A stretch of 64,000 nucleotides of DNA, from the NCBI GenBank assembly GCA_013397865.1, contig VZTI01004085.1:504218-568217 (forward strand), written 5' to 3'. A program made the position numbers and the translations under genes. Shown in pieces: positions 12,901 through 26,188 of the stretch. The stretch is from Struthidea cinerea (Eukaryota > Chordata > Aves > Passeriformes > Corcoracidae). The notes beneath the pieces are model-generated. The model saw nothing but the letters and a program-made list of their open reading frames with translations, did no database searches and was not told where the DNA came from. Position 1 is the first letter of the stretch. Each line of letters begins with the position of its first letter.

Positions 12901-13129
12901 ACAACTCTGAGTGTGAAAAACAACTATGAGGTCTTGTATGGTTTTGGAGGAATCAGGAAAAAGATAAGGCCACATAGTATGTCATTTGTTGAAACATAGT
13001 AATTTCCATTTTTTTCGGTTTCTATTCAGTTGAAAAGGTTAGCTTACCCTTTCTATTATACATCTGCCTAAGAGCTACCTGATATGTGGAGATAGTATAA
13101 AAACCAGCATTTCATTGACAGGTCCATGT
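9981..13129. other. Unique non-coding sequence
   Basis: No gene or transposon recognised. It contains a CTCF-like motif (10243-10257), a short CA/TA-rich patch near 11113-11140 and a small tandem TTAAATAATTCA repeat near 11374-11402. The largest frames (10137-10451 on plus, 10759-11037 on plus) have no family resemblance. Confidence 0.6.
10243..10257 (-). promoter_or_regulatory. Candidate CTCF binding motif
   Basis: Read on the minus strand, the sequence contains ACAGCAGGGGGCAA, close to the CTCF core consensus (CCASYAGRKGGCRS). It is a motif match by eye only; occupancy is unknown. Confidence 0.35.
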
Positions 13130-13275
13130 GAATCTAATCCTAGGTTTAAAAAGATCTCTGAGATCATCTGAGTCCAACCATTAACATAACACTGCCAGAT
13201 CCACCACTAAACCATGTCCTTAAGCATCCCATCTACATGTCCTTTAAATCCCTACAGGGATGGTGACTCAGCAAA
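13130..13275 (-). mobile_element. CR1 LINE fragment, 3' end, minus orientation
   Basis: Read on the plus strand, it shows the reverse complement of a CR1 3' region: a 'gatcatctgagtccaacc' block, then 'ccaccactaaaccatgtcc', 'ttaagcatcccatctacatg' and 'cagggatggtgactca'. It is diverged and lacks the terminal octamer repeats, so it is an old, 5'-truncated copy. Confidence 0.85.
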
Positions 13276-16200
13276 GAAGTCACCATCAAAAAGCAAAGAA
13301 GACTAAATTAACCAAAGCCTGTCAGAATGAGGATCTTTTTTTTTAAGAAAGTGACTATGTTATTGTCTTAACTGCGCTAAGCCCAAAACATTTTGATCAT
13401 ATTTCCTCTGGGACCAAACAGTGAAATAATAAAAGCCCCACAACTTTACTTTAAGTAACAGAGAATGCATCTAAATCCTTTCTACTGACGCATTGATGAA
13501 TAATTATGTCCTAGAGAATAAAAGTAGGGTTCCCAAAGATTGGAAAGCAGAAAAGCTGAACTACCACTCCTCAAAGGTGCTTGAGTACCTTTTAATCTAC
13601 AACAGAAACTCTAAAGAAAGTAGGATGGAGTCCATGAAGGACTTGGGATACCAAAGTGACTCCCTCTGAAGTGTATCATTTATCAGCTGAAATGGTGGGA
13701 AGGCTACAAAGACACACAGACACACATAAGTAGATCAGAAAGACACTTCTCATCTGTGTCACAGAAAGGCTAATCTATACTTCATGCTTAGGCAATATTC
13801 TTTAAGGCATACAACGCTCAAGTCTGCTCAAAAAACTTGCTGTGAGCAATCTCAGCCATGAATCTGTACTGAGAGTGCTTTTCACAGGGTAAAGTAAATT
13901 TTAAGAAGGAAAATGTTACTGATTCCACCTCTGGCAATGTGGGTTTTTGCTGTGTCTTTCTCAATCCCTGTAACCCTGCTCTAAAAGTCTTACAATTAAT
14001 ATCTAACATTTTTATTCTAACGGTCAAAATCCATTTCTGCTGATAACAGCAGGTGCCATCGACTAAGGCCAAGTTAACTGAGTGCTGCTCCTCACTCTTG
14101 GCCAAGCTCTGAAGTATTGCAATCAAATGTTTTCTCCTGATAAAGAATTCACAAGAAAGATAATTCTCATTGGTTTTGTCTGTTCCTGATTTAAAAGCAA
14201 AGACTTGTCAAAGTTCTGGTCAATAAGTGAAGGGAAAGTAGGGAGAAGAAGGGCTGCTCAGCACGACATAATCTGATTAGGAATTTCTTTCCATTAACCA
14301 TATATATTATTATTATTTGTAGTACTCCCATTGGTACTTTTGCCAATTTTTAAAAGGACTTTTATTCATTTAAGTTGTATTTTGTGTCCTTTTGTCAATT
14401 GATGTCATTGTGATACTTTGTTTATTTCCGTTCTGAAAAGACTAAGCCGTAACTCACATTATCATGAATTCTTAAAGTCAGTTTATTTAAATGTGCTTCC
14501 AAAAGTATGATCTCGAATCAATAGAAACATTTTTTTGATCCACCTAAGCTTTCTAGGTGTGAACTCCTAAATTAATCTCTAAATGACTGTTATCTACAAA
14601 TATCTCTCAATTTACTACGCATTTACTGTTTAGCAACAAATATAGTAATATTTAACTCTGTGAAGAAAACAAAACAGGAGCATAGAAAAAAAGATATTTA
14701 AGTATAATGTTCATATTTTATGCATCCATAAAGTACTTGGTAACTCTCTGTAAGTGCAATAACGTCTGCAGCTGAGAAAAGTAGTTGCCCTTAAATCACG
14801 ATTTCTGCACAGGTGCAAATCTGGTAAAAGGGGGATAACAATGAAACCTCTGGTAATTGTTACCTAACAACAAAATACTACTCTTCTTTAGTGGCAATAC
14901 CCAAAATTTTACTGATACTAACACTGGATTTTTTTCTTCTGTATGGAAATGTTGCAATAACCAGTTGGGTTGCCGTGATTAATTAATCCGTCACCTGGCT
15001 AATGAGGAATGGTAGCTGTATGTCACAGAATTTCAAGGATAACTTCAACTTCTCAGGGATCTCAAGTTGAAATTTTCTGCTGACAAGTGGTCTAATTGAA
15101 TTTTAATGAGCTGAAAAACGAGTCTTTTTAGACTTCTTAATTTTTATAAGTAGCTTTCTTTGTGACAATCCTATTATAATTACATATAGTTCAAATGGTT
15201 CTACATCACATATGCCCCCTAAAGTAAGTAGCCTTCCCAAATCTATCACCTTACCTTTGAAAACACATTTTCATTTCTATTGGCCCCTTAATGCTTCCTC
15301 TTGTTATTTTGTTGTTTGGTTTTTCTTAATGGATCTACAGTGGGAAATTTGGAAGCACTTCCAAGCATCTATGGCTCTGCTTTTGAGCCAATTTTAAGTC
15401 CACATGGCGTGAGTATGAAAGACTGCCTTCTAAATCCTTCTCTTCCCAGCCAGTGCCCAGAAAAAAGAAACCTGAGTGCCTGGGAGTTGCATCACAATCT
15501 CCAGCTCTGACTAAACAAATGACAGGATTCCTCTGTGCCCTGTGATCCGGGTCATCTACTCGTGTCAGGTGGTCTCTGCCTACTGCAGTATTTCATTACA
15601 GGTAGTTACACCAGTACATTCCAAACCAAACTCAGCTACATGACTTGATTCTTTCCATGATGGCACTGGCAATACCTGTAGCTAATAGCAGCTGTTAACA
15701 CTCCTGTTTATTCTTCAAAATAGAGACTTTTCTTTTCTTGCATGTCCTCAGTAACAGCAAGGCTTGTTCTCCCAGACATCCTCTCTGAAGTACATTGCAG
15801 TGTGTTTGGCACTCAGGCACAGGCTGCACTCCAGTCAAACACAAGCTGTGGTGCTGCATCACATCAAATACTCCCCAGGGCTACAGGCTGTACATGAAGG
15901 CAAGAAAAAATGTTTCTCCTACATTTCTGTGTTCATTGGACATGTCTGCAATTGTAGCTAATACAGTATTGCCACTCAGTATGAGCTGAGTAGGAGCAAC
16001 TTTCTTGATGGAATAATGCATTATTCACAAGGAGAGAAACAGTGAGCTGGCTCTGTGCTGCTGAGTTCGTTTGTTCCCTTTCCAAGAACAGTCCTTCAGT
16101 TTAATGTCTCCCTTACTTCAAGTTTTATCACCTGGGCCTTCTAACTGGCCCTTTCCAGTCTCTTAAAAAGAAAACCAAAACAAAACAAAATCAAACCCCC

Positions 16201-17269
16201 CCCAATCACAGAAAACAAGCTGAAAGAGGCAGTGGGTGGCAAGAAGAGTCTCAGGCAAGCATGTCCCTCTTGGGAAGGGCGGCATCAGTTGTAGAGGAGC
16301 AGTGGTCCCTGCTGAGAGTGGATCTGAGTCAGTATCAGTTCAAACTGAGGAGAGCTGGGTAAGCACCTGCTTTCAAATACGCCACATTGAAACTATCTGA
16401 TTGCATGTGCAAACAGCACTGAAAATGCTGTTCTTGGGATGAAGGGGAGGACCGAGTTCAAAGCAAAGCCGTTAATTAGCTATGAGATACCGAAAGGCTT
16501 AGTCAGCACCACTCAGAGTAGCATCTCACTGATTTGGGAAATATTCAGAGCTCCTAATTTTAGAAACATGCAGACACTAAGAAACATTTTACTCTTCTTA
16601 ATGTTTGAACTTCAAATTCTCTAAGATCTGGCTTCTTGATCAGCTAAACCAGGACAGTCATTATACTAGCACTGATAAATCAAGCAGTGTCAAAGCAGTT
16701 CAGTTAAATGCACATCACTCCCCCCGAAGTCAACTGAAACTACTTTTTGATAACCTCATGTTTAACTCTTGAGAGTGTCGCAGAAACCTTTCCTGGATAA
16801 TTTCTTGAGTTTTTCAACCACTTTAAAGGCAGAGTTGTCTTTATATTGGCAGCCAAACAAACACAAAGATATTCAGAGCTGAGAGAAACACAGATTCTGC
16901 TCCTGCACAGAAAACACAGGATATCCAATGCAGCTGCCTCCTTTTCGTTATCATCAATTATGAACAGGTTTAAAACTTTAGCTAAGTTTTATCCATCTAC
17001 ATTGTCCTCTGGCACTACCACGTTATTTTTTTTTTTAAGATGGGACTGCTCAGCCCCTCAGGTGTTTTTCTGGAGTACAGATGGGTTTGGCTGGTTGGTT
17101 TGGTTGGTTTGATGACAGCAGCTCTCACACTTGTAATCATTGCAAAGCAGAAGGAAATAATTCTTTTACTAAAAGATCATGCAACTTTAAAGAGAAACTT
17201 AACCCCATAAGTAATTTTTAAGGAGTAACAGCAGGTTGTGACAAGACCACAGATGACAAAAAGTGTCTC

Positions 17270-17289
17270 TCAGGTTATATATAACCTGA
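17270..17289. repeat. Perfect 20-bp palindrome
   Basis: TCAGGTTATATATAACCTGA is its own reverse complement with no spacer. The central TATATA would favour cruciform extrusion, or it could serve as a dimeric protein site. No known factor is assigned. Confidence 0.9.
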
Positions 17290-17917
17290 TTAAATAAGAA
17301 CTGTTTGTCTTTACCCACTCCCCAAAGCCCTTTAGGAGCTAAGATAACAGATGTTTGTCACTACAGCCAGTCATATGCTGCAATTTCACTCTGGTGAACG
17401 TATTTTGGAAACACGCTAATGAGGTGATCTTCAAGAAATACGTTTGGTCCCCTTTGACTAATATTTCATTACTGATGTCATTTAACCTCTATCATTAGGC
17501 AGAAACAACCTGTAATTACTTTATCCTCTAGAAAGAAATAAAAAAACATATTAAGAATGTTCTCTACGAATGTGTCTAAAAAGTCAGATTTGCACAAGTA
17601 TCTCTAGTTCTTCATAACAACAAAACTGAGAAATCAGATATTCAAAAACTCAATGTTCCCATAAAAATTGGAATTACTTTTCTTTGTATATTTTGCTACA
17701 CTGTAATGCAATTTCTTCCCAACTTGGTTCTCTCCTCTGCATTAAGCTCTCTGGAACATCCCTTTTAACAGCTTTACCTATCAATCTCTGTAAAAGTTAC
17801 ACTGATATTTCCAAGTCTTTTGCCAGAAGAGTTTGTGACAGATTTAGACTGTTCATTGGAAATTGGAAATTTTCCAAGGATAAAGACGCCTTTTTCAATT
17901 TTTTCTAGTCCTTACAG

Positions 17918-17933
17918 AAAAAAAAAAAAAAAA
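17918..17933. repeat. A16 homopolymer
   Basis: A run of 16 A. No processed-pseudogene sequence is visible before it, so it is treated as a simple repeat. Confidence 0.8.
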
Positions 17934-18835
17934 TGGCAAATTCTTTTATTGTATTGATTGCTGTCATCAGAATTCAAAATAAATTTTAATTGCACCATTG
18001 AAGACATCCGCAATTTTGCATTTACTGGCCCAAACTAGACCTTTTCTCTTCTCCATAAGCCACAAGATTGAAAAATTACCTGAAACTTATAAGCACTTTT
18101 GTCGAAATGGAGCCCTTAAAGCTTTAGGAAGCACTAGAGACAATCTTCAACACCTATTAGTCATGGTGAGATCCTGTTAAAAAATAAAACCAGAATAGCC
18201 TTTACCTAAGATAATTATTATTAAATTAGCTAACAGAATTCTAACAACATTACAGACTGTATGGAAAGACATTTCTAAAAACTTTGCACAATTTCAGCTT
18301 TAATTAGGCTGTTCATTTCTGTACTCATCATGGCAAATAAGACAAACGAATTTAGGAAGGAAGAGTAAGTCAATCTGTATTCTGGGGTGCTTTTTTTTGC
18401 TAATGACTTACTGTGCATTTCTTTAATGGGATATTTTTACATTTACATCTAGTCAGTTAAAAAGAGAATTAAAAGTAGCATCAAACACTTCATCCACCCC
18501 TGGCTCATTCTGCCAAATTTTGTGATCTTACAAACACTTTTTTTTCCATGTTTCTCCCTCCTTTGCTGCTGTGTGAAATAATCAGACATAAAACAGACAA
18601 ACTGAAAAAAGGTCTTTCATTTATGATCTAGCTGTCGTTTGTAACAATGGTAGGGCAAAGACTTATTGGAAGGAAGTATAATGTTTATGTAAAAGCATTA
18701 AGTTGGATAGAAAATAATTTTCCATTTATCTGCAGTGGGGCTAGAGAACGCTCTTGAAAACAGAATAAAAAATTAATCTTACTGGGACAGTAACTGTGAC
18801 ACTATTGAGTGTGATGAACTGAGCTGCAGTTTTCC

Positions 18836-18947
18836 CAGAATCACAAAATATTCTGAGTTGGGAGGGTCCCACAAGGATCAATGAGTCCAGCTCTTTAGCA
18901 AACAGCCCATACTGGGATGGAACCTTTTTCTTGAAAGAGATTAAGCA
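18836..18947 (-). mobile_element. CR1 LINE fragment, 3' end, minus orientation
   Basis: On the plus strand it begins in the typical 'cagaatcacaaaatattctg' block, then 'agttgggagggtcccacaag' and 'gatcaatgagtccagctc', and ends after 'catactgggatggaacc'. This is the reverse complement of a CR1 3' untranslated end. Only about 110 bases remain. Confidence 0.85.
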
Positions 18948-21047
18948 AAAACACTTAGGACTCAGTTAGCTTCACTGTACAGTTTGTGTCTAGTGAGGTC
19001 AGACACAACGAACTGGCAAAGTCCAGGGGTCAAGATGAGAGACAGGTGATGGCAACACCACCACACGCAGAGACTTTTTGAGTTATGTAGTAAATCAAAC
19101 CCTGGGGATCACCAGCCTTTAGGAGAGCACAGAACGGCTGAACCAACAGGCAAACCACAAAATCACCGCTGGAAAGTTTAGGTCCTATCAGCATTTCCCC
19201 TTACTCATGTTTTTCCTCAAGATTTTTATTTTTGTACTGGCTTTTTTGGTATAATGTCATATAAAAATAACACTTTTAAAATTGGTAGAATAACACAGAC
19301 TAAATGTTCCTCTGTTTGGAACCTGCTGCTCTAAGTAACTGAAGGAGCACAAAACATCCCAGAATCAGTTTGTGTGCCTAGAAACAAAATGTATAAAAAT
19401 CACTCTAGGTCACTCTCGCATGACAACGTCCAAAGATGTAACTCAGAAACATGACAGTCATGACTCAGCAAACTCCAGTTTGTGACACAGCAATTTGGGA
19501 CCATCACAGCCCTGGAAATAACGAGATTTTAAGTTATACTCAGACCATTAAGATCTGTCCTGGGCTAAGCAGTCATGAAAGGATATAAATGGTCACTAAT
19601 GATCAATTGCTATTGCAGAGATAATACAGACCTCTAAAATATTTAGATTCTCCCTTACTTCCTCTGCACTGCACAGCTCATCGCTTTTGTCATTGTGTGC
19701 TATGCAGCAGTAGGGAGCAGGAACAAATGGCTCCCACATAAGGAAATCAGTTTTTTAAACTAAGGCAAATAACTACGGTGTATGAAATAAATGGGATAGA
19801 TTGTTTGATTGATTTATTGAGGAAACGATGAGATATTAACTGCTGATAGTATAAAGACATTTTAACACAGTTGATAAGATTGCCAATTAAAAATACATCT
19901 GCAAAGCAAAAGAGAGGGAATAAGAATGGAGTATCTCCTGAAAAATGAAATTTATCAAGCAAAATTGAAATTGATTAACAATAAGTAATACTCTAGAACT
20001 TAATAAACTTGTGCTTAGGATGATGGAAACAGTCAACACAGTTTCCACGAATTTAAATTCCAGCCTTGGGCAGACACCCTAAAGTGAATAAGGTTTCACA
20101 AGTCACCTAATCTTATCATATCTAAAACTACATCTGTACCCTTCCATCAAATACTCAATAGACTGCACAACAGTTAAGAAAGTAACGTGAGAATTTATAA
20201 TAAACAGCTCAAGCCAGGTTAGATTTAAATACTTTTAATATGAAAGAATGAAAATCTCAATTTAACTTCATTAATTTATGAAGTCCTAAAATATATCTTT
20301 AGAGCCTTCTAAGCTATCAACTTTTAAACCTAAATAAAAGAGCTAAAGTTCTCTTCAATCATAAAGTTTTAGTTCATCTTCTGTCATTATTTACAAGTGT
20401 CTATTTTAAAATGTTTCAAGTTTAACAAAGTCATCCAGTTTGATATCAAATGAAATAAGGCCTTTAGATTCATTAATATCAGTAATATTTGTAAAATTAT
20501 TTTTTAGTGTTTTTCTCTTTTTCCTAGTTCATTACAAACCTTTTCACATAATAATATTCCTGCCCCTCATATTTTTTCCCTTCTACATGCATATGAAAGT
20601 GACATCTTTGATAATTCATTTCCTTTGAATGCTACTGTCATTAAATGCATAATAAAGTCAATAATAAACAAACTCTTAACTGCAGGCACTTTGCATCTTC
20701 GCAGTTTTTCTAACCCAGTATGGATTCCAGTAAATATTTCTTTTATGTTTTTCACATTTTTGGATGAAGTCTAAAGGGAACTCAGTCTTGGTGACACAAC
20801 TGAGGAAATACAACCATAGTAAAGATTTATGTTGTCATATAAAATTGCCTCCTTGATTTACAGAACATCACTGTATCTTCTCCACAGCAGCTTAAGGACT
20901 TTACTCTTTTCTTACAGTCAAAGAGTGGATTGAGTAGGGTGAAAGAACAAAACAGAAATTTATGCTTTAAGTACTTCATCGTATGAATTTTTGCTAAAAA
21001 AATGGACAGAGTAGGCAGATGTGGAAAGAGCACAATAAGTTATTACT
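18948..21047. other. Unique AT-rich non-coding sequence
   Basis: Nothing recognisable beyond short random frames. Confidence 0.6.
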
Positions 21048-21271
21048 AAATCCTAGGATCATTTAAGTTGAAAAACCCTCTAAGATCAAGTCCAACTGTT
21101 AAGCCAGCACTGCCATGTTCACCAACTAACCTTGTCCCCAGCTGCCACTTCTACACTTCTTTTGAACACTTGCAAGGATGGTGATGCCACCATTTCCCTG
21201 GGCCTGTTTCAAGGCCTGACAACCCTTTCAGTGAGGAAACTTTTTTCTAATATCCAACCTAAAATTATTCA
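21048..21271 (-). mobile_element. CR1 LINE fragment, 3' end, minus orientation
   Basis: On the plus strand: 'tcctaggatcatttaagttg' then 'agatcaagtccaactgttaa', 'gccagcactgccatgttcac', 'gcaaggatggtgatgccacc', 'atttccctgggcctgtttca' and 'cagtgaggaaacttttttct'. This is the reverse complement of the 3' tail and the ORF2 C-terminal region of CR1. It is diverged and non-coding. The 69-codon plus-strand frame across it (21132-21341) is antisense to the element and not a gene. Confidence 0.9.
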
Positions 21272-23559
21272 GCTATTTGTATTCAAATTTATGGGAATTG
21301 AACATCCATTCTTAAAATGCTGGCTAATATCAGATGCCTGACAAATCTCTCACCAGGGGTATACTCAGTGTTGTTATCTGTAGTGACTTACGTGAGTTTA
21401 CCCAAAATAAAATAGCACTGTTATTAACCAAGTCTACTGATATTTACTAACCTGTCACTTTCAGTTTGTGGTTCAGGAAGTAAATAGGAAAGAGGGATGA
21501 CTCAGCTCTAGAGAGCTGGGAATCAAGATACACAAGTCTATTTTCAATTGGTTCCAAAGTTTTTAATAACATCTTCCTAGAGGTAACGGCTTTTTTACAG
21601 CCCAGGTCTAATAATGTCACCAGTGGGCACAGTCTCTGCTCAGCTCTAGTCCCAGCACAACTCTGGGCTGATAAATGTGGTGTGTGTCCTTCTGGTGCCA
21701 TGAGATTAAAGCAATACTCCTCCTCTAGCAAGATGTTTACACCCTCTGACAGCTTCCCTTTTAGTTGCTGAATTTTCAGAATAATTGCACATATAAACCA
21801 AGCTCTTTGCTTATTTATATGCTCATATTTAATGACATAGTCTTGCAGTAACTTCTGAAATTATGACGAATGTTTTAAATTACTATTCTTGCCTATTTCC
21901 ATTCTTTATGTACTGGATAGAGTCAGCCAAAGTAATATTATTTCATATATAGGCAGAAATAAAGTTTTTTCAAAAAATGCAATCTGAAGAAAATAATCAT
22001 ATATGAACTATCCCAAAAGCCTTCTTAATTAAATTTTTAACTGCAAATGATATAATACTCAAGTCATCACAAGAAGGTAAATTATATTTATTTTGTCCTA
22101 TGTCAAAATGTTTGGGATTGCAACTGTAGTATTTGAAACAGTTTACAAATTTTGTGTGGATTTCTGAGCATTTTCAGTTCCTCTGTAGGGTTTGGGACTT
22201 TGTTTTCCTCTACTACCTTTTCTAGCTCTCTACAATTCAGCTTTGATGCAGAGCAACCAACCTGGGGTGGAAGAGTCAGTCCCCTGCACGAGCTGCCTAA
22301 ATCCATGACTGCTTTGCTTAGGCAACCAGCTTGGATGCCATAAGGGCTGCCCATAACATTTTGATCTAAAGAATATAAAAAAATTCATTGATCAGCTACT
22401 AATTGATATTTTCAGTTACTACATAACTGTCTGAAACAAATTTAAGATATATTGAGGCAAGTATCACTTTATTCTTTTTTGAATATTCATTTTTGGGGTT
22501 TAGTGAAGGTTATAGGAAAAATTTTAATAACAGGAAAAAGTATGTCTTAATTATTGATCTAAACTATCATAAACTAAATGCCAAATAATCCATAAATGCT
22601 AATTTAAACCTACTTTCACTTCTATGCAGAATGCAGTGCAATGAATAAGTAACAGACTATCCTCCACAGAGCAATATACTCTATCACGAATCTTGAGCTG
22701 TATTTCCTCCCTTATTTTTTGTCCAAAATATGATTTCAAAAAGATGTTATTGAGTTATAACACCTTAGTCCTTTTCAAGCTCCAGGCACTTAATATGCTG
22801 AATTTTAGATTGCCTTTTTTTATATTCTGCCTGTTCCTGCCTTCCTTACTGTATGTTAAGGTATTAAAACTGTCTGCTCCAATTTCCCCTCTGCTTAGGA
22901 GGATATGACAGAGAGATGAAAAAGACTACCTTTCCTCTTGAAAAGCTAAGCATACCATAAAAAAAGAAACAGTGGAAACTAATAGTGCCCTACCAAGGCA
23001 GTTTACATCATGCAGCCACTGAAAATACACTAAAATAAAAGTGTGTGACATAGCACAAGTCCTGTCAGGTTTCTTCTAGAAAAACTACCACTGCTATTCC
23101 TCGTATTTTGAGCTTCTATTAGAATGCCCTAGTATAAAAGAAATTCCATTAAATTAGTCTCATTATTACAATTTTTAAAAAAAGAACTGAAAGGTTCTTT
23201 TCAGTACAGTGGGAGAACCAAATTTTAAATTTCATTTTACTTAAATAAAAGTGGTTAATCTTGGGGGGGACAGGGAGACAGTTTCAAAATACCTATTACT
23301 GACTAAAATTTAGACTGAATCAGTCTCCATTCTCATAGATTTCAATGCTTAAAATTGAATCCTGGCAATACTTTTACGTGCAACTCTTGTTGTCTTGGAA
23401 AAATAAGGCAGAATCATGTTTGGATCTCTATGACTGAAGTACCAGAGGGTATGACTCTATTTGTAGGTGGAATTTGAAGTTGCAATATGTAATCCTAGAG
23501 ACTGTTGCACCACAGATAACAGAATTTGTAGGGGGGAAGAAAAAGAAAACCGTTTTTGC
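21272..23559. other. Unique AT-rich non-coding sequence
   Basis: No gene or transposon recognised. Opposite-strand frames near 22103-22354 overlap each other and carry no domain. Confidence 0.6.
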
Positions 23560-23598
23560 ATAGATTTTTTGGAGTTGGAAGAGACCTTGAAGATCAAT
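23560..23598 (-). mobile_element. Possible tiny CR1 3' end remnant, minus orientation
   Basis: About 40 bases with a 'ttggagttggaagagacctt' core followed by GAAGATCA match the reverse complement of the CR1 3' tail. The rest of the element is missing; a CA repeat follows at once. The match is short, so the call is tentative. Confidence 0.45.
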
Positions 23599-23615
23599 AC
23601 ACACACACACAAAAA

Positions 23616-23653
23616 GGAGACTACTTTCCAGACAGGAGACTACTTTCCAGTTT
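23616..23653. repeat. Short tandem duplication, period 19
   Basis: GGAGACTACTTTCCAG occurs at 23616-23631 and again at 23635-23650, separated by ACA. The first 16 bases of each unit are identical, so the event is recent or the copies are kept alike. It follows a short ACACAC tract. Confidence 0.85.
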
Positions 23654-26147
23654 GGGACAAACGACATTTGCCACCACAGACCAGGAGTAACACCAGTGCA
23701 TGTCTTCACGCCTTTTGCATGACCAGAAATTGCTGATAGGAACCCATGAAAGCCAACCTCCGCGCTATCGGTTTGTACATAGCCAAAAGGCTGATTTTGT
23801 TCGCTCTCATACAACTTCAGAAGAAATATTGAGTCATTAGTAACACCCAAGTTAAATTAAATTATTTCAGATCAGAAAAAAAAGCACTTGAAAAGGCTCA
23901 CTACACTAAATGAATTGCCCTACCAGCCTATATCAACTGCAACAGGTTCCAGGAAGAAGGAAACAGCCCAAAGCCCAGGTAACAGAGGGCTGCTCCATCG
24001 GCTTGGCACCACGGAGTCAGACCTCGTGTTGCTAAACGCAGCATTAGTCCAACACCACACACTGGGATAAACTGAGCTGCATTACCAGACAACTGCACCG
24101 CAGAGAAGGGACACACTGAGCTCCTCTTCAAGCTTAAAAAGTAGTTTTATAGTTTTTCCTCAGAGCTTTTGCCACCAATGGTTACCTGAGCCTATTCCCC
24201 CTCCACTGCTCAGTGAAGCCTTGGCAAGGCTCAATGGCAGCGGGTGCCTTGAGGCTGGGGGAATCTCCCGCCGTTTCTGGAGAGCTGGTGACAGCAGCAC
24301 AGCTGATTTTATGTCAGATATTTGCATTTGTTTTATGCTAACAGCTTACTTTTAATGTTATGGAAATCAAACATTGCAAGACAGAATAATCAAGCCACAT
24401 CTTCCTAAGACACTCAGTTAATTACCCTTTTCCACAGTGGTGCCTCAGATGCCTCTGCAAAGCAAGAGAACATAAGCAATAATTTGAAACAAGTGACTAT
24501 TTCAAATATACTTCTTTTACATGTCGACTGGTGGGAAATTTACTATATAATTGGAGGGGTGTTTTTTTCAGACTGAGAAGATTATTCCTTAGTGAAACAG
24601 TTCTCCTATATTGATAATAAAGGGGGGAAAAGTTTCACTTAGGAAATTTGGAACATTTTCCTACAAGCTCATTTTGACGCCCTGTCAGTGGTGATGGCAA
24701 CATTTTCCAGCATTTTCTCTCACATAACACAGAACAATCAAGACAAGTTATTTTTCTGCACTGCAAAAGCAAAATAGAAGAAGTCACCTCCTGGTTTGCA
24801 TTCCACAAGCTGCTAATCTGGAAGACCTGATAGCGAGAATTTCCTTTTAATTAGCAAATGAGAAATGAATATGCTGACATAGGATAAAAATCTACCCTTC
24901 CCATGCTGTACAATTATTTATATATATATATATTTTCAGTCTACTTTTTCGAGAGTCAGCTTAAAAGGCGAATGACTCTAATAAAGACTAATATGGTCTC
25001 CATGTCATATAAAGGACAATATGTAGCAGCAGGAGGAGCAGAAATGAGTACAGTATTAAAGGTGATTACATATACAACTGTTTTGCATTCGATCTCTTTT
25101 TCCTGCCTTATAATGCCTTTCCTGCCTTACCCATGTTGTCTTCCTGTGCTACACCCCACTTCAGAAAAGAATTACAAAAACAGTAAGAAGAATAATCAAG
25201 GAATTTAACTTGCAGACTCTTGCAGAATTTAACTCTTGCCATGCAGAGAGAGAAACTGTTTAAATCCATACACTGATAAAACAGAACTTCATTCATTGTT
25301 CAGACAGTGGGTTTTTGAAGCAGCAGAGAAATTAGATCTTGGTATATTTCATTAATTAAGGTAGAGTAAAAAAACCACGGTTCATACCACTGGACATCCA
25401 GTTGATTTGGTTTGTTGCATGTTACTTGTGGTGACTTGAAGGAATTATTCTGGATGGAAACCTTTATATACAGGCTACCTAAAATATTCTCCATCAATAA
25501 ACCCAACTTGTCTGCTTACAATCTTGCTAACTTCTGCATGGAGACAGAATACTTTGCTGTGACTACTCTTGCAGAGAACTGTAATAAGAGATCTCCCCAA
25601 CTATTTGGATCAATACCACAAACATTGGTCTGAATTTTCAGTGGGAACACACCTACCTCTCCAGATACGTAGTGAATTAAGTGCCCCATGAAATAAGATC
25701 CAAGTCATAGCCAAATATCAACAGAAGTCAAACAAATTTATCTGTCTTGTTCACTGGATTCTATTAAAATAGCCCAAATCAAGGCGGTTATAATAAGCAG
25801 AACTGCATTATTTTGTTATTTTAGTACTTTGAAAATGTAAATAGAGTGATAGGAATTGAACACAACCTCTGCTTTCATAATGTTCTTTGAAACCCACTTA
25901 TTAAAGAGTAAATTTTCACATAGCAAAATCCATCAAATAGATTGTGTAAACATCAACAATTCATTACCTCCTATGTCCTGCTCTTTAAGGATTTTTCATT
26001 CATCCTCTGCTGAGCACTCAACAGACAAAATAGAATATATATGGGAAAACACATATACAGTAAAAGGGAAAAATTCAAATATCTTAGTGTTTGGTTAAAT
26101 AAATTTGGTGAAATCTGCAAGGAATGGTATATGGAAACAATTGAACT

Positions 26148-26188
26148 GTCATGATCATGACCATATGTTAAAAATGTACAACATATGG
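26148..26188. repeat. Two adjacent inverted repeats
   Basis: The perfect 14-bp palindrome GTCATGATCATGAC (26148-26161) shares its last base with the first base of a second inverted repeat. The second has arms CCATATGTT (26161-26169) and AACATATGG (26180-26188) around a 10-base spacer. Both contain CATATG or CATGATCATG-like dyads that dimeric factors could bind; this is inference. Confidence 0.8.

Larger units (their letters stand above)
13276..18835. other. Unique AT-rich non-coding sequence
   Basis: No gene or transposon recognised. Small features are an A/C-rich patch (16165-16205), a G/T-rich patch (17083-17111), a 20-bp palindrome (17270-17289) and an A16 run (17918-17933). A cluster of homeodomain-like TAAT motifs lies near 14976-15015. 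Confidence 0.6.

Noticed and set aside
23428..23850. 140-codon minus-strand frame
   Set aside because: It crosses a tandem duplication, a CA repeat and a possible CR1 tail; no domain resemblance.
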